Under the pieces are notes generated by a model. The model was not told the origin of the DNA, ran no database searches, and saw nothing but the letters and a program-made list of their open reading frames with translations. A DNA stretch of 64,000 nt. It comes from Janthinobacterium silvisoli. GTDB lineage: Bacteria; Pseudomonadota; Gammaproteobacteria; Burkholderiales; Burkholderiaceae_D. The stretch lies in contig NZ_JACHCL010000001.1 in assembly GCF_014200725.1 (NCBI RefSeq), positions 1 to 64,000 of the forward strand, in the 5' to 3' direction. Made by a program: the position numbers and the translations under genes. The first letter of the stretch is position 1, and the number at the start of each line of letters is the position of its first letter. Shown piece by piece: positions 63,777 to 64,000 of the stretch.

Positions 63777-63790
63777 TTGATTTTTATCAA
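63777..63790. promoter_or_regulatory. Perfect FNR/ANR-type palindrome
   Basis: TTGAT-TTTT-ATCAA matches the consensus TTGAT-N4-ATCAA at all ten fixed positions. It lies between the acyl-CoA ligase operon (minus) and the partial gene at 63853 (plus). On the minus strand AATCAT (63754-63749), four of six to the -10 consensus, would place a start 41.5 bases from the centre, the activating position. No similarly good -10 is seen on the plus strand. Confidence 0.6.
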
Positions 63791-63852
63791 CTAATGCAAC
63801 AAGCGCGACAGCTTGAGACAGCGCAACACTGACCCGCTCCCCCCACGCTCTA

Positions 63853-64000
63853 ATGGACAGCGTAGACCAACCCGCCGCAGCGAGCACACTGTCCATGTCA
63901 ATCAGCACCACAGGCCGCATCCGCAACAGCATCGCCGAATTGGGCTGGCGCGATGCCGTCTGGCACGCGCTGGCGCGCCTGCTGCAGCGCGTGCCGGGCA
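63853..64000 (+). CDS. Partial gene cut by the window edge, unidentified
   Basis: An open frame from ATG 63853 (or ATG 63895) runs off the end. The 49 visible residues contain RNSIAELGWRDAVWHALARLLQ, an amphipathic helix of no recognised family. A stop lies upstream in frame, so the start cannot be much earlier. Exosortase loci often carry a GNAT acetyltransferase at this place next to the ligase-decarboxylase pair, but too little is visible to say. Divergent from the acyl-CoA ligase operon, with the FNR-type site between. Confidence 0.55.
   Translation, partial: MDSVDQPAAASTLSMSISTTGRIRNSIAELGWRDAVWHALARLLQRVPG

Noticed and set aside
63688-63832. 48-codon plus-strand frame (ATG 63688) between the acyl-CoA ligase and the last gene, considered as a possible acyl carrier protein
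   Set aside because: It has no DSL phosphopantetheine motif, is too short, and lies across the promoter and FNR-type site.
1-64000. CRISPR arrays, insertion sequences, tRNA and rRNA genes
   Set aside because: I looked for regular spaced repeats, transposase-like proteins and tRNA-like folds by eye and saw none; short or degenerate ones could be missed without a search program.

Overview
The window looks like a chromosomal segment of a GC-rich betaproteobacterium of the Oxalobacteraceae type (Janthinobacterium, Massilia or Duganella). This is inferred from base composition, from the prkA-yeaH-spoVR operon, and from the layout of a long exosortase A (XrtA/EpsH) exopolysaccharide locus. No rRNA or tRNA gene was seen, so genus is a guess.

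Region 1 (1-2.7 kb) is an AT-richer edge with a nitrilase-fold protein and a GNAT-like protein in divergent orientation, followed by about 490 bases without a convincing gene; it reads as an accessory or transferred patch. Region 2 (2.7-17.5 kb) is general chromosome: a membrane diguanylate cyclase, a CpdB/UshA-type nucleotidase lipoprotein, a Sel1-repeat lipoprotein, a MocR regulator divergent from a GNAT acetyltransferase, a haem catalase with a strong hairpin behind it, a trypsin-fold protease paired with a small stand-alone copy of part of its N-terminal domain, and the prkA-yeaH-spoVR stress operon.

Region 3 (17.5-44.6 kb) is the main exosortase A locus. A TviB/TviC-type pair makes UDP-aminouronic sugars. 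PrsT, an O-antigen-ligase-like protein and a periplasmic protease form one operon. A FeeM-type acyltransferase and the export lipoprotein lie on the opposite strand. A 13-gene plus-strand run (27995-44559) then encodes chain-length control, tyrosine kinase, outer-membrane barrel, UDP-GlcNAc 2-epimerase, deacetylase, FemAB-like protein, glycosyltransferases, the exosortase itself (fused to EpsI) and an amidotransferase. It ends in a glycosyltransferase-CapK fusion.

Region 4 (44.6-49.2 kb) holds unrelated genes: a TIKI/EreA-like secreted protein, a LysR regulator, RidA, a TfoX-like protein and D-lactate dehydrogenase. Region 5 (49.3-64 kb) returns to exopolysaccharide. A minus-strand operon carries a GT2-GT4 fusion, a Wzx flippase, a GT4, an MBOAT acyltransferase and an SGNH-like partner. 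A plus-strand pair carries an O-ligase and a deacetylase. A second minus-strand operon carries an AMP-forming acyl-CoA ligase, a PLP decarboxylase and an asparagine-synthetase-like protein whose glutaminase domain has lost its key residues. The window ends inside a gene on the plus strand.

The most interesting non-coding signal is a repeated FNR/ANR-type palindrome (TTGAN-N4-ATCAA). It occurs in three intergenic regions that serve exopolysaccharide genes, and a degenerate copy lies in a fourth. It suggests oxygen or redox control of the whole dispersed locus. No protein in the window carries an obvious PEP-CTERM tail, so the exosortase substrates must lie elsewhere.
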